Shown here: piece after piece, positions 8,912 to 18,424 of the stretch | How the letters are laid out: each line of letters begins with the position of its first letter | Position numbering within the stretch: the stretch's first letter is position 1 | NCBI GenBank assembly: GCA_001766655.1 | Contig: MJCC01000001.1 | Coordinates: 400,724 to 464,723, forward strand | Length of the DNA: 64,000 nt | From: Phytomonas francai | Taxonomy: Eukaryota > Euglenozoa > Kinetoplastea > Trypanosomatida > Trypanosomatidae | Reading direction: 5' to 3' | Made by a program: the position numbers and the translations under genes | The notes under the pieces: generated by a model | Told to the model about the DNA's origin: nothing | Seen by the model: the letters and a program-made list of their open reading frames with translations, nothing else | Database searches by the model: none

Positions 8912-10237
8912 ATGCCCTTGGACGGTGCGCCCAGCCCCAGGAAGCAAAAAGGGACAGAAAGACCCCCTGATGTCCCCCCTCTTGGCATGCGCGAGAGCGT
9001 CGTCGTTCTTAAGCAGATCCTGAATCTGATGGCGACGGCCGCGGCCGTGCCCCCGCCGTCAGGGGTGTCGACCGCGGAGGTTCAACGGCGGGTGGGGATG
9101 CTGCAGTCGGTTCTCGATCCCATGCGGGAGCACGTCGAGGCAATGCAGTTGGACCGAAAGTTAAACGCATACAATCACCTTATCAGGGTTCACCAGCAAC
9201 GTATGCAGGCGGAGGAGAAAGGAAGGAGAGAAAACGCCGAGCTAGAAAAATATAAGTCTGAACGAGAAAAGAGCATCCGAGACTCTAAATTTTTGTATCA
9301 TCGAAGTTTAAGCGGCGCGTTTATTCAGAAAGCATCTCAATGCAGAACGCGGAATGATAAAGCTCTAGCTGAAATTATTGCCAAGGGCGAAGAAGCTGAG
9401 AACAACCGAGCTTGCAGACTGGAGAGACTCAAGAATGATCGTGCGATGAAACAACTTGAACTAAAAAGAAGGCATGCAGAAAGTATGCAGCGGATTAGGT
9501 CTGTGAACTCTCGCTGTTACACCGAGAAAACCTTAGATCAATTGAGGAAAGAACAGGAGGCTGAGATACGTGCCGCGGAAGTTGAAGCAAAGCTAGATTT
9601 TGTGCGAAAGTCTCGTATTTCAGCCGTAGCGGCGAAAGGCTCTAACGAGCATGGCTCAAAGAATTCAACAGATACTATAAGTGCTAAACCTCATGCAAAT
9701 TCAAAAACTTATGAACAGTTGCAAAAGGAATTAGAAACGAAGCACAGCAAACAGCAAGAGCGATATGCAGAACAGAAGGCAGCTCAAATAGAATACCAAA
9801 ACATGCGTTTGTGTCATGTTGCGAACAGGCGACTTAAACAAAAAGCCAACGCTTTGCGTTTAATCGAGGAAAAAATATCACACAACGGGAAAATTATGGA
9901 GAATCTTCACGAGAAAATGTCAAGAATCGACCAATTAAAAGAGTCTCAGACCATGCGATGCAAAAAAATGCGTGAAAACACAATTGCTGATATCGAAATG
10001 CATAAATTGCGTGCAGATCAGCTTGAATCAAAACGTAAGAACGACATTTTAAATAAGAACTTCCGACGTTGGAATAGCCGGGGGGCCTGTATATTGGGCA
10101 ATATCAAACGAGTGCTTTACGCGGACGAGATTGAGAACACAGAGAACGACTTTTGGTTTGAGACAGACCCTACTGCAGCATCGAATACTCGTAAGCCTTT
10201 TGTTCGCATTCCATCTCCGTCTGAGTTTGCAGTCTAA
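8912..10237 (+). CDS. Coiled-coil protein of unknown function
   Basis: The protein has 441 residues. After a Pro-rich leader of about 50 residues, nearly the whole chain to residue 390 is charged helix with heptad spacing and is rich in Lys, Glu, Arg and Gln. Examples are EEKGRRENAELEKYKSEREK and KTYEQLQKELETKHSKQQER. The last 50 residues are globular-looking and acidic with aromatic residues (NDFWFETDPT). There is no enzymatic motif, signal peptide or membrane segment. Such proteins in kinetoplastids are often cytoskeletal or axonemal, but the sequence does not prove it. The DNA is more AT-rich than that of the upstream gene. Confidence 0.75.
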   Translation: MPLDGAPSPRKQKGTERPPDVPPLGMRESVVVLKQILNLMATAAAVPPPSGVSTAEVQRRVGMLQSVLDPMREHVEAMQLDRKLNAYNHLIRVHQQRMQAEEKGRRENAELEKYKSEREKSIRDSKFLYHRSLSGAFIQKASQCRTRNDKALAEIIAKGEEAENNRACRLERLKNDRAMKQLELKRRHAESMQRIRSVNSRCYTEKTLDQLRKEQEAEIRAAEVEAKLDFVRKSRISAVAAKGSNEHGSKNSTDTISAKPHANSKTYEQLQKELETKHSKQQERYAEQKAAQIEYQNMRLCHVANRRLKQKANALRLIEEKISHNGKIMENLHEKMSRIDQLKESQTMRCKKMRENTIADIEMHKLRADQLESKRKNDILNKNFRRWNSRGACILGNIKRVLYADEIENTENDFWFETDPTAASNTRKPFVRIPSPSEFAV

Positions 10238-10976
10238 AATGTGGATGTAAGGAAAACCCGTGAGACGGATCTCGAATTGTATTATATACTCTCTGTTTTT
10301 TCATATAAATTTCTTTTTTTGTCATATATTGACATATATTCTAATTTTTGTACCATTTCTTCAGAACATGCAATGTTTATGCAACTACTACTTTCTTTAG
10401 CATTGTCCTATTACATTCATTTTTTGCTGACGTGGTTATTTGGGAGGACTGGACAGAACGATAAATAATAGGCTTTACCATTCAAACGCATGCTCATCAT
10501 AAATGCTAATCATAAATCGTGTCATTACACAGCTTTCCTTAGATAAGTATCAATGCCAAACTATGCTTTTATTCATGTATATATTTCATAATGAAACTTT
10601 TTTTTTGTAGTGTTTCAAGCATGACAACCACGTGGCACGTAAAATCATTTTTCAATACATTGCCCTCTTTGTTAGCCTTACACTCGTTCATAACATGTCT
10701 AAATGGCTCGACACAAAGATCCACTGATCTCTCTTTTTCTTTTTTTTTTTGGAATAGACCCTTCTCCGACACTAGGAACTCCTCCTCTTTAATTTATTCC
10801 TCCATTTCCCTGTGTCACGTAAACCAAAAAAGGAAGGTCCGTGTACATTGATAGGCTGAGTTGCCCTATCTAGGCATATCTACATAGATAGATATTCTGT
10901 GTGTAACAGTTACACGGCGCATACACCGAAACCGCTATACATATCGTAACTGTAGCGTGCGCATTTGTGTGGTCCC
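10238..10976 (+). other. Intergenic region, AT-rich
   Basis: No supported gene. A short hydrophobic open frame at 10241-10468 starts with GTG and lacks coding character. The best acceptor candidate is a long T-rich tract at 10728-10750 followed by AG at 10756-10757. A second pyrimidine stretch is at 10777-10815. Confidence 0.5.
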
Positions 10977-13562
10977 ATGCGGTGTCACGGCCACGCCTTC
11001 GCGGCGACGGTGCCTCTCCGGCAGCTGCAGAACTGGGCTCAGGTGACCGGGACGCACGGGGCGGGGCTCGTGCAGCACCTGCCCATGGCCGCCGCGGGGG
11101 CCACCGCCGGCTCCACGCGGGGCTCGACCCAGGCCGCCCCGCCGGCGGACCTCTTCCGGACCAAAGTCCACGAGGGCCTCGGAACCAGCGCGTCCGACCC
11201 CTACATCCGAACGCTTCCGAACCAGGAATCCATCCCGCCGGAGAGTTCGGTCCTACAGGCTGCCGCCGCGTCGGCGCCGACGGAGGAGGAGATCGAGCGA
11301 CTGTCCAAAAAGTGGGGGATGATGCAGTACTGGTTAGGCGACACCCACCCACGACTGCCTCTGTACTTGGCGCAGCTGGCTATACCACACCCGCTGCCGG
11401 TTTCGCCTACTGCAGATGAACTTGTTAGCCAGTTCGAAGCACAAATCCCTAATTTTTTATTTGATCAAGAGAAGGATGTTAAGGAAAAAATGCTGATGCT
11501 TTGGCGCACAGCGGTCGCCACCTACGATGCTTTGGCCTTTAACCACATTTTCGACCGCCAGAAGTTCGAATCTGAGCTGGAGGAACTTCATCGCAGGACG
11601 TTAACGTCCGTACAAGAACTCTCCGGCCGAGAGGAACCTTTGATGGCTTTTGAAGTGCTGAGGCGTAAGACAATTCTGAGGCGGAACAAGCTGATTCGTG
11701 AAGGTCTGATTCCGCTGGTTGAACAAGGTGCTTACTTTGGCTATGGGGATGGAGTGTGGCGCGTGTTTTTCGAGGCTGTTAATCAAAACAAATCGAGAAT
11801 CTTTGATAAGAATGGCAGCCAACTTCTGGGATACGTCTGGGACGCGATTATGGACGAAGATGTGATTCGCACACCATCCGTTACCGCTTGTGTGGCACTT
11901 TACTTGACGCTGTTGAGCGCGATCTGCAGTCCAAATCTTTCAGTTAATGAAGCAATTCGTGCGTCCTCGAGGAATGTAGACGAAGGTGTTGGACATCACA
12001 GAAAGAAAATCGCTGACAAAATTCTCGCACTCGCCGCGCCAAACCAAAAACGTAAGTTCTCAGAGCGTGTGCTGCGTGAGATGTTAGAAAGCGTAGAAGG
12101 TTCACGAAACCTCTCCCAAATTCTTCGCTCCCGTGGGATGCACGACCTCAGTCGTGAGGCAGCGTTATGTGAAGCTATCAACGACAGCCGGCGGCTCCTT
12201 GAGTCCGATGCGGCTGCTGTGGCGGCCCGCTTCGATAGCACAGGAGAGGTCAAGTCGCTTCTTGCTTCGATCATGGGAGGCACAGATAACGCGGTGCGCT
12301 CGCACGTCGCGAGGATCTTTGGCATATCATTGATGAACACTCGTGTCGACTGGGATAGAGTCTTTATGGAGGTGGGCTGGTCAACGAACTGGCGCCGCTT
12401 CGTAGTGGAACTTCTCAGCGACACTGCTACGCTTGCGGCTGTGCACCAACTTGTCAAGAATGCTATCGGGTATAAAGGCTCCTCAAATCGACTTTACAAC
12501 AAGGAGTACGAAGAGGAACTGCAGCAGGTCCTTTCCGTCCGCCAGGCTCGGATGGCTAGCAAGAGAGACAAAATAACCACAATAGTAGCGGAGATGACCT
12601 CTTTTCGGAATGTCGATCAGACGCTTGAAATTTTCCGCGACCTTGGCATTCCAATGGACGAGCTCGAGCAGGAAACGGCGGCGATGGAGGAGCGTCTCAA
12701 AACGAAACGCCCCAGAGTGGACCCCGTCGTCTTCAAATGCCTGCTCGAGGCGATTGGTAAACGTCACCCAACGTGGATAAAAGCCGGGGTGCTCTTTTCT
12801 ACACCAGCCTCATTGGGTAACGATCCACTCAACAGTTTAGAAATGATGGTGCGCATGTTTGTGAGGCTGGTTTACCTTCCCCAGGCGGGGGCTGCCTCCA
12901 TCGCCCAGCACTCCCGCAGCCGTATCGGCGCCATCGGAAAGGAGAGTTTTCAGTACAACGTTCCTACCGAGATGGGCATTGTTGAGCAGTACGACAACCT
13001 CCAGTACAAGCGCTATGACTGGCAGGGCTGGTATCAGCGCATGGTGGATGTGCACAACCGAAACGTTTCGATTCGCTGCCGTGTCGATCACCTGCGGCGA
13101 CTGGATAACTACGGGGCACCGCTGATGGACTTACAAACGGAGCGACGGCTTCGAATCATCTGTGGAGATCGCGTCGGGATGGGGGTGCTGAAGTTGGATA
13201 GCAACAAATACGAGGACCAGGCGGACAACATCACGTATGGGACGATTAAGCTCTCAGAGATTCTTGCGGAGTCGCGAAAGGCGCAGCTGGGGCCGGAGTA
13301 TTGGCCAACGGTGGAGGTCAAAGTTCGAAGGCCGAGCGGGCAAACACAGGCATACTACTCCAACCTGGATAACGAGCGCATCGAGCAGCGCAGCAAGGAG
13401 TTGTACAAAGCCTACACAGAGGCGAAGAAACGCAGCTTGTTCGTAACCCCGATGGATCTGTGGCTTGAGGTGAAAGGTGCGCAGGCTAGGAAAGCGGTGA
13501 AGAACATAGATTCAGAGGGCTACTCAGTTGAAACTTTGGAGCAGTCCCTTCAAGGCGACTAA
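10977..13562 (+). CDS. Large helical protein, probably mitochondrial, unknown function
   Basis: The protein has 861 residues counted from the first ATG in frame at 10977. The frame is open four codons further upstream, but only with TTG. The N-terminus (MRCHGHAFAATVPLRQLQNW) has Arg/His and hydrophobic residues and no acidic residue for more than 20 positions, which fits a mitochondrial presequence. The remainder is soluble and mostly helical. Aromatic-rich segments such as KWGMMQYWLGDTHPRLPLYL (about 120) and NLQYKRYDWQGWYQRMVDVH (about 680) look conserved. No family was recognised. The size and composition are similar to trypanosomatid mitoribosome or mitochondrial RNA-processing factors, but this is only an impression. 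Codon use changes sharply near 11300, from very GC-rich to mixed. Confidence 0.75.
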   Translation: MRCHGHAFAATVPLRQLQNWAQVTGTHGAGLVQHLPMAAAGATAGSTRGSTQAAPPADLFRTKVHEGLGTSASDPYIRTLPNQESIPPESSVLQAAAASAPTEEEIERLSKKWGMMQYWLGDTHPRLPLYLAQLAIPHPLPVSPTADELVSQFEAQIPNFLFDQEKDVKEKMLMLWRTAVATYDALAFNHIFDRQKFESELEELHRRTLTSVQELSGREEPLMAFEVLRRKTILRRNKLIREGLIPLVEQGAYFGYGDGVWRVFFEAVNQNKSRIFDKNGSQLLGYVWDAIMDEDVIRTPSVTACVALYLTLLSAICSPNLSVNEAIRASSRNVDEGVGHHRKKIADKILALAAPNQKRKFSERVLREMLESVEGSRNLSQILRSRGMHDLSREAALCEAINDSRRLLESDAAAVAARFDSTGEVKSLLASIMGGTDNAVRSHVARIFGISLMNTRVDWDRVFMEVGWSTNWRRFVVELLSDTATLAAVHQLVKNAIGYKGSSNRLYNKEYEEELQQVLSVRQARMASKRDKITTIVAEMTSFRNVDQTLEIFRDLGIPMDELEQETAAMEERLKTKRPRVDPVVFKCLLEAIGKRHPTWIKAGVLFSTPASLGNDPLNSLEMMVRMFVRLVYLPQAGAASIAQHSRSRIGAIGKESFQYNVPTEMGIVEQYDNLQYKRYDWQGWYQRMVDVHNRNVSIRCRVDHLRRLDNYGAPLMDLQTERRLRIICGDRVGMGVLKLDSNKYEDQADNITYGTIKLSEILAESRKAQLGPEYWPTVEVKVRRPSGQTQAYYSNLDNERIEQRSKELYKAYTEAKKRSLFVTPMDLWLEVKGAQARKAVKNIDSEGYSVETLEQSLQGD

Positions 13563-13841
13563 ATTGGCAAAGATGGGATGTTCAAGCGAGGTCTGTGAAA
13601 CTAGCGGTGTTTTTTTTTTTAAGGCTGCAGAACCTTTTGGGGGTTCCAGAGAACGTTGCGGAAAAAAAGAGAGGTCACGTAATGGTTGCTAATAATTAGA
13701 TATTTTCCCTTCAAATGGCCCTTTTTTTTTCACATTTTGCTAATTTTGTGAGCAGTTTTACACATAGTATTAGTGTATTATCGAAATAGAATTGAGGTGA
13801 GGTTATACTAAGGGGAAATCATAACCTTAAAAAAAAAGACA

Positions 13842-14345
13842 ATGAAGGTAGAGCTTACACTTCAGTTTCTAGATAAGTGGATGCTGCAGTGGCGCAAGTT
13901 TCAGACAGATTCTGATTGGCGTATTGAAAAGGACCGCCAATGGTGGCGCCAAGCTAACATTTGTATCACTGGTGTGGTAGCTGGAGGGCTCACGTTGTAC
14001 ACTTCCGGTATTGCTACGCTTAAGCGGCAGTTTGGGCCCCCGCACTTCCTCGACATTGGGATTGATTCCAAAATTAAACAATGCATTTACAAAACGTTGA
14101 CATCTCGCCCGCGCTACACCCCGACGGGGTACGGCCGTTTATTGGTGGTGGGCCTTCCAACATATCTGACCTTTGTAAGCCTTGAGCACATTCAGGAGCG
14201 TCGTCGTCTACGCCGTTACCTCAACCAGAACACTGTCTTTGGTGAGCAGGCTCGTCGTTTGGTGAATACCTCAAAGATCGAGGAGTTTTTGCCCGTGAAC
14301 ATAAAGGCTACTCTTCCGCAAAGCGAGGCGAAGATATATAGCTGA
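13842..14345 (+). CDS. Small membrane protein, possibly of the inner mitochondrial membrane
   Basis: The protein has 167 residues. The first 40 are basic and aromatic (FLDKWMLQWRKFQTDSDWRI). Two hydrophobic helices follow at about 44-61 (ANICITGVVAGGLTLYTSGI) and 101-117 (LLVVGLPTYLTFVSLEHI). They are separated by a polar loop and followed by a basic helix (QERRRLRRYLNQ). Two-helix topology with charged ends and no signal peptide is typical of small subunits of mitochondrial inner-membrane complexes in trypanosomatids. I do not recognise the family. The spacer upstream (279 bases) contains T-runs near 13607 and 13722 that could serve splicing. Confidence 0.75.
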   Translation: MKVELTLQFLDKWMLQWRKFQTDSDWRIEKDRQWWRQANICITGVVAGGLTLYTSGIATLKRQFGPPHFLDIGIDSKIKQCIYKTLTSRPRYTPTGYGRLLVVGLPTYLTFVSLEHIQERRRLRRYLNQNTVFGEQARRLVNTSKIEEFLPVNIKATLPQSEAKIYS

Positions 14346-14820
14346 AAAGTCAATAGCACACGGCGTGGGGGGGGGCAATATTAGTAAATGGCCTCTAGGA
14401 TCAACGCGGCATAATGTTGCTGCTTTTTATTTTGTTGTTGCTATTGTAGTGGGATCTTTCTATTTATATATTTAGGTATTTTGTTTAGTAGCTAAATCCT
14501 GCCCGCCGATCCGAAAGTGAGGGAAAAAAGGGTTTGATCTATCGACACCAACGGTAATTCTTATGATAGCGGACGATTCAGTAGCTCAGTTTATTTCCTT
14601 CGCTTCACATGTCTACGTTCCCTGTCCTCAAATTTTTAATCGTGGAAAGACTCTGATTGAGGTGGTGTGTTACTCGAACCTTTTCCTTTTCTTTTTCTTC
14701 ATCTCTTTGCATTATCTCATTTTTCCTTTTTAATGCCATTTTTTTTTTTTTTGAAACACATTGAAATAGAAGCTTCTTATGTAACATCATTTGTTCCGTT
14801 CTTTTGATCCGTAAACCATC
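14346..14820 (+). other. Intergenic region with long pyrimidine tract and splice acceptor
   Basis: No gene is seen. A run of 9 G lies at 14367-14375. A very long pyrimidine-rich stretch, 14680-14752, is followed by AG at 14768-14769, a strong candidate acceptor about 50 bases before the next start codon. Confidence 0.6.
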
Positions 14821-17763
14821 ATGCAAGATCGTTTAACTAGTCTGAATCCTGCTCTAGATTCCTATGATTTATTTAATAAGCTTCCTAAACTATCAGTGGG
14901 GCAAGCTTACGATAGTCGATGTTTCCCGAAGCTAATATTTCGAAATGAAGGTGATGAGACTGACCAACAAACGGCATCTCCATTTGGAGCTAGCTTGAGT
15001 AAAGCTAGTAGTGAAAGCGCTAACCTGCTTTCCTATCTTTATCTTTATTTCTGCCAAAAACACGGTGCATCACACCCTAGCAGTGATGTGCAAGAAAAGC
15101 TCTCGGAAATGTCCGAATCGATCGCCTCTGCCTTTCTTGTGGTCGGAGCATTATTGAAGAGGGTTCGGATTCCCCATATAACCGTGCTCAACTTCGATCG
15201 TTGTTATTTTGGAGGCAGACAGTTAATGGCCCTTGCGGATCTTCTGGGTGTTTTTTCCAAAATAGGAGGCGATATCGCAGCCTCCTCCGGGGTGAGCCCC
15301 TACGGGCGCAACTTTTCACTTGTGCCCTACCTATCCACTTTATCTATAAGGGATGCAAGACTGAATTTTTACAATAATGAGAATGAGCGATTTGATGTAC
15401 CCCACTTCATGACATACGATTATAGCGTGGTGAATGGGAACGATGCGTTTGGATATCTCTTTCGTGCTCTTCGCGGGCACCCTTCTTTGTCCACATTGGA
15501 CGTATCTGAAAACCCGATAGGGCCGTACCTCCTCACGTCTCTAGTGAGTCTCGTCAAGGCGACGCCATCTCTAACGACGATTCATCTTGGGGGTACACTT
15601 CTATCTACCGATGAGGTTCAAACCGTGGCCGCATATTGCCGTGTCAATGAGCTTCGACAAGCCAAATGTTTTCTTATGAAAGACAAAGATGCTCCCCGTT
15701 CGACAGAGGATCGAACCGATAAAAGTAATTACACGTGGGCGCTTGCGCTGCGTAAGTGGGCTCTCGCTCATCAAAATTTAGACAGCGACCTCGAAGATGC
15801 GCTATGCCCAGACGGCTCGGTTGATCTCGTTATGCATGGGATCGTCTCGGAAATCCGCTCACCATACATCATGCTCGAGTACACGATGCAAAAGGTGCTA
15901 AAAGCGTTTCCACAGCTTAAAAGCAGCGATACCAAGGTTTCTCCGAGCCGTTTTTCCAATTTTCAAGATACCGATTCTTTTTCGTATAGTGATCGCTACT
16001 CCACGATTGAACAAAATAATGGAAACCCAAGTGTGTTATCTTCCAATGAAAGCCCATCGGCAGGAACTTTGCCATTTTTGCAAGGATCCCTATCCCGTGT
16101 TCTTTACGCGCCCTTTTTTTTGTACTATCTTCCAAATGAAACACCTATGCTATGGTCATCCGAATCGATCGACACTCTTCGGAGTGCTTTTGTCGACCCG
16201 GTGCTTGCATATAACACCTTTTTAGGCGGCCGGCCCGTTCCTCGGGGTGTACCGCTGCCTATTAAATCCACCTCTATTCAATCAGGATCAAAGTTGCTTA
16301 CACTGGAGGAAAGGGAATATCTTACCGAGGCAATCGGGAACTCCACATTGCTGCGCAAAGTTTTCCTTCATCTGCTTCCACCGCCAGAAAAGCCAATCGG
16401 GCATTTCGCGACGCTAGCAAAGGATCACAAACAGTATCGTACCGTAGCAGAGGAGAACTACTACTTTATCTGCGATAAACAAAGAGAACAACGAGAATTG
16501 CTCCTAAACAAACTCGTTGATTCGTTAGAATCGGTATCGTATCGTGTAGGTGATGTGTTGTCCGAAGAGGATAGTGAACTGTCTTGCCTTTTTTTTATTC
16601 CCCCATCCACCAGAGGAGGGCATCAACCGGCGATGAAAAAGGAAGAAGGGGAGACTGTAGTTCGAGTTTGTCTGGAATACGACTTGACGGAATTTAATAA
16701 CGCAGCGCCAAAGAATCTGGATGCCGTCCCGGTAGAAAACGCAGAGGTATGTCAAACTCAATTCCTTGTTTATGAAGAAGGCGATTTTTTTGGAGAGTTG
16801 GAGGTCCTCGCTGAGGTTGGCAGCCAATCCTCGAAGAATGCGCCAACGACCTCCCATAAAGCGACTCATGGAGCGCCCTCGCTGCCTTTGTCCGATCCCC
16901 AAGCGAAAAGAAATCGCCTTGTCAGGGCCACGCTTCAGGCTCGTGACGGCGAAGGCACCCGAGGCGATCCTGTGTGCTTATGGCAGCTGCCGAAGCAGGT
17001 CGCGTTTTTCTTCTTGCACCTACCCTTCCAGCAGATTTACCAGCGCACCGCAGCGATGTTTGATTCCCTTCCAGCCTTTTCTCAAATTTCCCCGATCTCT
17101 ATTCTCGCGTTCCTGTACGCAGTGGAGCCCTTTGTAGCGGAACTCTCGCGGAAAGAAATATTGGAAGGTTCTACGGCTCGGGTAATCGCTGATAATCGTA
17201 TGGTAGGTAGCAACATCTACCTCCTCGCCAAGGGAGAATATAACTTCTCCACCTACACGGCTCTGGGCTCTTGGATTGACAAGATACTCTTTTCTGGCAG
17301 CGCTGTTGTGAATGGATCGGTCTACCATGAGCTGAAGAAGGATCCTGAAATGAGTTCCCTCGCTGTCGAAGCGCACGCTTCGGGGACGAATGTAGTGCTC
17401 GGGAAGGCCATCGCGCTTCGGCAGTTTCGAGAGGCGAAGCGGTGGAAACAACAAGGGGGTGGGAAGGAGGCCCCTGCTCGAAGGATGGAATCCACCCTCA
17501 ACGAGGAGGAGCCTGTTGATATCGAGAAAACTCGAAAGTACGAACCAAAAGAGAAATCAAAAGAAAGGGCAGGATTGGATGCTTCCCAAACACCTCCTTT
17601 GCCTGGCGATCAAAGACTGTCATTGGACATTCTTGATTCCGGGGCGGAGGAGAATATTCGATGCCAGTGGAAGTATTATGTCATTCCAAATGCAAAATTT
17701 CTGAGTTTGCCAAAAGAGGCAAAGTTGGCTATACTATCATCATGTGCGATTGTGACCAATTAA
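14821..17763 (+). CDS. Leucine-rich-repeat protein with two divergent cyclic-nucleotide-binding folds
   Basis: The protein has 980 residues. Ribonuclease-inhibitor-type LRRs are visible at about 120-270 (HITVLNFDRCYFGGRQL, LSTLDVSENPIGPYLLTSL, LTTIHLGGTLLSTDEV). A first cNMP-binding fold starts near 555 (LLLNKLVDSLESVSYRVGDV). Its phosphate-binding cassette begins FFGELEVLAE at about 655 and resumes as RLVRATLQA at about 698, so roughly 35-40 residues are inserted inside the cassette, although the FGE and R-A-T elements are kept. A second fold starts near 747 (FDSLPAFSQISPISILAFL) and contains NIYLLAKGEYNF but shows no FGE cassette. The C-terminal 120 residues are charged. It may be a scaffold or nucleotide sensor. 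It has no kinase, channel or cyclase domain. In kinetoplastids such folds can bind ligands other than cAMP. Confidence 0.8.
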   Translation: MQDRLTSLNPALDSYDLFNKLPKLSVGQAYDSRCFPKLIFRNEGDETDQQTASPFGASLSKASSESANLLSYLYLYFCQKHGASHPSSDVQEKLSEMSESIASAFLVVGALLKRVRIPHITVLNFDRCYFGGRQLMALADLLGVFSKIGGDIAASSGVSPYGRNFSLVPYLSTLSIRDARLNFYNNENERFDVPHFMTYDYSVVNGNDAFGYLFRALRGHPSLSTLDVSENPIGPYLLTSLVSLVKATPSLTTIHLGGTLLSTDEVQTVAAYCRVNELRQAKCFLMKDKDAPRSTEDRTDKSNYTWALALRKWALAHQNLDSDLEDALCPDGSVDLVMHGIVSEIRSPYIMLEYTMQKVLKAFPQLKSSDTKVSPSRFSNFQDTDSFSYSDRYSTIEQNNGNPSVLSSNESPSAGTLPFLQGSLSRVLYAPFFLYYLPNETPMLWSSESIDTLRSAFVDPVLAYNTFLGGRPVPRGVPLPIKSTSIQSGSKLLTLEEREYLTEAIGNSTLLRKVFLHLLPPPEKPIGHFATLAKDHKQYRTVAEENYYFICDKQREQRELLLNKLVDSLESVSYRVGDVLSEEDSELSCLFFIPPSTRGGHQPAMKKEEGETVVRVCLEYDLTEFNNAAPKNLDAVPVENAEVCQTQFLVYEEGDFFGELEVLAEVGSQSSKNAPTTSHKATHGAPSLPLSDPQAKRNRLVRATLQARDGEGTRGDPVCLWQLPKQVAFFFLHLPFQQIYQRTAAMFDSLPAFSQISPISILAFLYAVEPFVAELSRKEILEGSTARVIADNRMVGSNIYLLAKGEYNFSTYTALGSWIDKILFSGSAVVNGSVYHELKKDPEMSSLAVEAHASGTNVVLGKAIALRQFREAKRWKQQGGGKEAPARRMESTLNEEEPVDIEKTRKYEPKEKSKERAGLDASQTPPLPGDQRLSLDILDSGAEENIRCQWKYYVIPNAKFLSLPKEAKLAILSSCAIVTN

Positions 17764-17901
17764 GATTTAGTGGAATTGTTCCTTTCGTTACTTTTTTTTT
17801 TAAAGTGCTTCACTTCACTACTTTAGGCTTCGCAGATTTTCGTTCAAGAAATCATTAAATGGAGATAGGGTGAAAGGGTGGACGGAATCCACACATGTAA
17901 A

Positions 17902-18195
17902 TTAAAACCTGTGGTTACTCCCTTTCCTTCTCATCAGCGTTTTTGTTGCAGATTTAGTATGAGCACATGGATAAACAGGAAAAAGGAATGGATCTCCTTG
18001 AAGTTCATCTTTACGTATGACGTATCCCATATTATGAGCAAATGTGTATTCTTCTAATGCTTCCCTTTTCTTCAATAGTATCTCTTCCTTCGATATTATT
18101 ACTGAGGCTTTTTGTAAAAGATCGTTGAGTAAAGGGATAATATAATTTAGATACCAAAAAAAAAACACTAATAAAATTGATTGCAAACGTAGCAT
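17902..18195 (-). CDS. Possible small antisense membrane protein (weak)
   Basis: The frame begins with ATG at 18195 on the minus strand and gives 97 residues. A hydrophobic N-terminal helix (QSILLVFFFWYLNYIIPLL) is followed by a charged helix and a Pro/aromatic stretch (LQGDPFLFPVYP). It reads like a real single-pass protein rather than low-complexity translation. The region is AT-rich, where a frame of this length can occur by chance. A minus-strand gene inside a + strand polycistron would be unusual. There is only a weak pyrimidine tract and AG upstream on that strand. It could be chance, or a small gene missed by the strand rule. Confidence 0.2.
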   Translation of the reverse strand: MLRLQSILLVFFFWYLNYIIPLLNDLLQKASVIISKEEILLKKREALEEYTFAHNMGYVIRKDELQGDPFLFPVYPCAHTKSATKTLMRRKGSNHRF

Positions 18196-18415
18196 ACGTC
18201 AGTATTTTTTCACTTCAAGGAAGCCAACTGCACAGAGCTAAGGAGGGTGTTCACACGGTACCAAGAGTACGATACATAGATAAGTTAATTGTGGATAAGT
18301 TTTTACTAAGCGTCTTCTCGTCTATTTACGGATTTATATTTTTTCCCTTTTTTAATTTTTGTTGTCCATCATTTTTCCTTCCTTTTTCCCCTTGACATCC
18401 TTATCCCCATACCCT

Positions 18416-18417
18416 AG
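18416..18417 (+). promoter_or_regulatory. Probable trans-splice acceptor AG for the RRM gene
   Basis: It is the first AG after a broken pyrimidine tract of about 70 bases. It excludes the upstream TTG extension of the frame and supports the ATG at 18425. Confidence 0.6.
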
Positions 18418-18424
18418 TGTACGA

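Larger units (their letters stand above)
17764..18424 (+). other. Intergenic region with strong splice acceptor
   Basis: The region has no + strand gene. A pyrimidine-rich stretch from about 18340 to 18414 ends in CCCTAG (AG 18416-18417), only 8 bases before the start codon of the RRM gene. An open frame of 97 codons lies on the opposite strand and is listed separately. Confidence 0.6.

Noticed and set aside
10241..10468. 75-codon hydrophobic frame
   Set aside because: It starts with GTG, is T-rich and sits in a typical 3' UTR position.
10965..10976. Non-ATG extension of the 861-residue protein
   Set aside because: It begins with TTG and adds four residues only; nuclear genes here start with ATG.
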